From the NCBI RefSeq assembly GCF_947495665.1, contig NZ_CANLZV010000001.1, positions 558,001-622,000 of the forward strand: a stretch of 64,000 nt of DNA. The letters run 5' to 3'. The DNA is from an uncultured Sunxiuqinia sp. (GTDB taxonomy: Bacteria; Bacteroidota; Bacteroidia; Bacteroidales; Prolixibacteraceae). The notes below the pieces were generated by a model that did no database searches, was not told the origin of the DNA, and worked only from the letters and a program-made list of their open reading frames with translations. Below, one piece after another: positions 62,304 through 64,000 of this stretch. The position numbers and the translations under genes were made by a program. How positions within the stretch are numbered: the stretch's first letter is position 1; each line of letters begins with the position of its first letter.

Positions 62304-62326
62304 TTTGCTGATTAAGCAATATAAAG

Positions 62327-62360
62327 AAACCCTCCCGAATGAATTCGTGGAGGGTTTTTT
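62327..62360 (+). terminator. Rho-independent terminator of pfp
   Basis: AAACCCTCC/GGAGGGTTT with an inner CGAAT/ATTCG stem and six T, just past the stop codon. Confidence 0.92.
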
Positions 62361-62395
62361 CGTTTGTTGAAGGGCTTTGTTATCTTAAAATAAGC

Positions 62396-63637
62396 TCAGG
62401 ATTGCCTTTGAATTTGGTAAGCTCCCAAATAATTGCCGTGTCGCAGGTAAAGTAAGCCACCGTGAATAACCGGGTGAGCAAAATGCTCCTTGCTGCCCTT
62501 TGTTAGTTTGAACGAGCTTCGTGTTCTTAAGCCCTCAGCACTGGCTTCAAGGAGTGAAATGGTTCCTTTATCGCCATAGAAGAAGAGTTTTCCATCAGCC
62601 TGAATGGTGCTTCCCCGCCCAATTTTTAGGCTGTCGGTTTGCATGCCGGTCTCGCAGTCAATGGCAATAAACAGATTTTGACGATGGCTGCTGGCATAAA
62701 GGTGGTTGTTGGCCAAAACAAAGCCTCCCATGTAATTGTCCAGGTTAGGTGTTTGCCAAAGTTGTTCGATGCCCGTTGCGTCTTCATTGAGCTGCAATTT
62801 CACTCCACAGTTGCCATCGCCGGCCGAATAATAAATGGTGCCTTCATTAAACAGGATGGTGTTGGCATGGGTGTCGCCTTTCCCGGGAGCGCGCTCTTCT
62901 GGTTTCGTATTTGTTTGCTCCTGCGACCAAAGTAGTTGGCCGGTTTCTGCATCAATGCCTAAAAGGTGATAGGCCGAAAAAGTTGCAAGAATCTTTTTTT
63001 CACCCCATTCAAACAGCAGGGGAGAGTTGTATCCGGGGCGTTCTCCAAAGCCAGCACTGGACCAAACCAGTTCGCCCGTAAAACGGTTGAGGGCAACGAC
63101 ATTGTGCTGTTCGCCTCCCGGCTGACAGTAAACCCATTCATTGTTTACCACCAGTGCCTGTGAAAATCCAAAGCGGGGACAGGTTCCCTGAAGATCAGTA
63201 ACCATATTTAAGGACCACAGTTGCTCTCCGGTTTCGGTATTCATGCAGGAAATATCGCCCAGACCAGAGCACACATAAATCAGGTTATCAGCGAGGGTAG
63301 GGGCACCGCGTGAACCCTTAAAATTGGTGGTCCATTCTTTCCCATAAACCGAGCGCCATACTTCACGGCCGGTATGGTCAAGCTTAAACAGATAACCAAG
63401 ACTATCAATTTCTCCGGTGGCGTAAACAAATTCGTCGCTAACAATTGGGCTGCTGTAGCCGTTGCCAAGCGATTCAGTTTCCCAAACGACAAGCGGTCCT
63501 TCATCGGGCCAGCTTGCCAACAAATTAGTAGCAGGGTAGTTTCCTGAGCGGTTTTCGCCACGCCACTGCGTGATTTCGGGGCCTGACTTGCAGCTAACCA
63601 GACAGGCCAATAAAAAGAGAACAGCGAGTTTTTTCAT
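62396..63637 (-). CDS. PQQ-like beta-propeller lipoprotein
   Basis: 413 residues with lipoprotein signal (MKKLAVLFLLACLVSC). Eight-bladed WD/PQQ-type repeats: ITQWRGENRSGNYP, NTETGEQLWSLNM, NRFTGELVWSSAG and DAETGQLLWSQEQ. Such proteins in Bacteroidota are usually non-catalytic and cell-envelope bound; PQQ binding is not shown. It converges with pfp. Confidence 0.85.
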   Translation of the reverse strand: MKKLAVLFLLACLVSCKSGPEITQWRGENRSGNYPATNLLASWPDEGPLVVWETESLGNGYSSPIVSDEFVYATGEIDSLGYLFKLDHTGREVWRSVYGKEWTTNFKGSRGAPTLADNLIYVCSGLGDISCMNTETGEQLWSLNMVTDLQGTCPRFGFSQALVVNNEWVYCQPGGEQHNVVALNRFTGELVWSSAGFGERPGYNSPLLFEWGEKKILATFSAYHLLGIDAETGQLLWSQEQTNTKPEERAPGKGDTHANTILFNEGTIYYSAGDGNCGVKLQLNEDATGIEQLWQTPNLDNYMGGFVLANNHLYASSHRQNLFIAIDCETGMQTDSLKIGRGSTIQADGKLFFYGDKGTISLLEASAEGLRTRSSFKLTKGSKEHFAHPVIHGGLLYLRHGNYLGAYQIQRQS

Positions 63638-63717
63638 ACGGTAGTGAAAATTGGTTGAGTTTTTTCTTTACAAGTATGAAAAAAGGGGCAGGCATTACAG
63701 CTGATCGTATGAAAAAC

Positions 63718-64000
63718 TTAATCTGTCAGTGAGTTATCAATCCAGTTCCGGAAAGTTTGAATTTCCAAAAGAACGCTTGCCCGGTCCAGCTTATGATTGG
63801 GGTTTATAGGTACTCCATCCGCATGGTTTTGTGTGTAAACAAAGGCTTGCTTACGGCCGGTTTTGCATTCAACAGTTTGAAGTTCCCGCCTGTACATTGG
63901 CACTTCTTCCCAAAGGTCCAGAATAGCAAGTTCCTGTTCGGTTACAGCAACTAATTTTCCGGAGACTTGCTTGCCGTTTGACGGTTTTACAAAAAGATAA
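63718..64000 (-). CDS. Gamma-glutamylcyclotransferase-like protein, partial
   Basis: The frame stays open to the window edge, so the N-terminal part (with the YGTLR-type active site) lies outside. The visible 94 codons read YLFVKPSNGKQVSGKLVAVT, then LAILDLWEEVPMYRRELQTV and AFVYTQ. This is the C-terminal pattern of the GGCT/AIG2 family (LDxWE...YRR). The assignment rests on this half only. Confidence 0.65.
   Translation of the reverse strand, partial: YLFVKPSNGKQVSGKLVAVTEQELAILDLWEEVPMYRRELQTVECKTGRKQAFVYTQNHADGVPINPNHKLDRASVLLEIQTFRNWIDNSLTD

Noticed and set aside
1-64000. tRNA or rRNA genes
   Set aside because: Read for the usual conserved arms and rRNA phrases; none recognised. A tRNAscan run would settle it.

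Overview
The window reads as a chromosomal segment of a Bacteroidota bacterium, most likely an aquatic Marinilabiliales/Prolixibacteraceae-type organism (the rank below phylum is inference). The evidence is a type IX secretion adhesin with a gliding-type C-terminal domain beside two PorP/SprF proteins, promoter-like TAnnTTTG (-7) elements ahead of many genes, a pyrophosphate-dependent phosphofructokinase, a fused ResB/CcsA cytochrome c synthase, a DUF5777 barrel, and weak Shine-Dalgarno sequences. No tRNA, rRNA or CRISPR array was recognised.

Positions 1-9.6 kb are accessory DNA. A BCCT osmolyte transporter lies between what look like the 5' and 3' parts of a degenerate group II intron. The 3' part is the clearer one: a maturase tail, an interrupted domain V and a domain VI ending at 3293. 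Next comes an AT-rich cassette of a UvrA paralog, a dihydrofolate-reductase-fold protein and an AraC regulator. It is bounded on the far side by a truncated tyrosine recombinase. A 13-unit, 21-bp periodic array and a field of dispersed repeats follow.

Positions 9.65-18.4 kb hold a tightly packed minus-strand operon under an IclR regulator. In transcription order it encodes an outer-membrane barrel, a beta-propeller, IclR, a 1133-residue HzsA-like/SUMF1-like dihaem fusion, a YVTN-propeller/MauG-type dihaem protein, and a chorismatase-like (FkbO/Hyg5) protein. It looks like an export-dependent oxidative pathway of unknown substrate. Near-identical 121-bp direct repeats flank it at 9422 and 19430, and a decayed BCCT pseudogene lies just upstream.

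Positions 19.7-45 kb are mostly housekeeping: a SpmAB-like transporter, kdsA, yicC-gmk-nadD, a lipid kinase opposite an App1 lipid phosphatase, pabB-pabC, a YggS protein, a DHOD-like protein, the T9SS adhesin with PorP/SprF proteins, a MATE exporter, a cysteine-rich 593-residue protein of unknown function, genuine uvrA, an ECF sigma factor and an SPFH protein followed by very small genes.

Positions 46.3-56.6 kb form the most striking module. A cysteine-rich Crp/Fnr regulator precedes a perfect TTGAC-N4-GTCAA palindrome. Then come a hexahaem lipoprotein with a collagen-like linker, a monohaem lipoprotein, a DUF5777 outer-membrane barrel, a monohaem cytochrome, a membrane-anchored heptahaem cytochrome, a cytochrome b, a NapC-like heptahaem protein with one CX3CH motif, and the CcsBA cytochrome c synthase. 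That is 22 c-type haem motifs plus a b-type subunit, with no recognisable terminal reductase. A quinol-to-outer-membrane electron conduit is the simplest reading, by inference. The window ends with an SDR/DUF2867 protein, glycerate kinase, an esterase, PPi-PFK, a PQQ-type propeller lipoprotein and a partial gamma-glutamylcyclotransferase-like gene.
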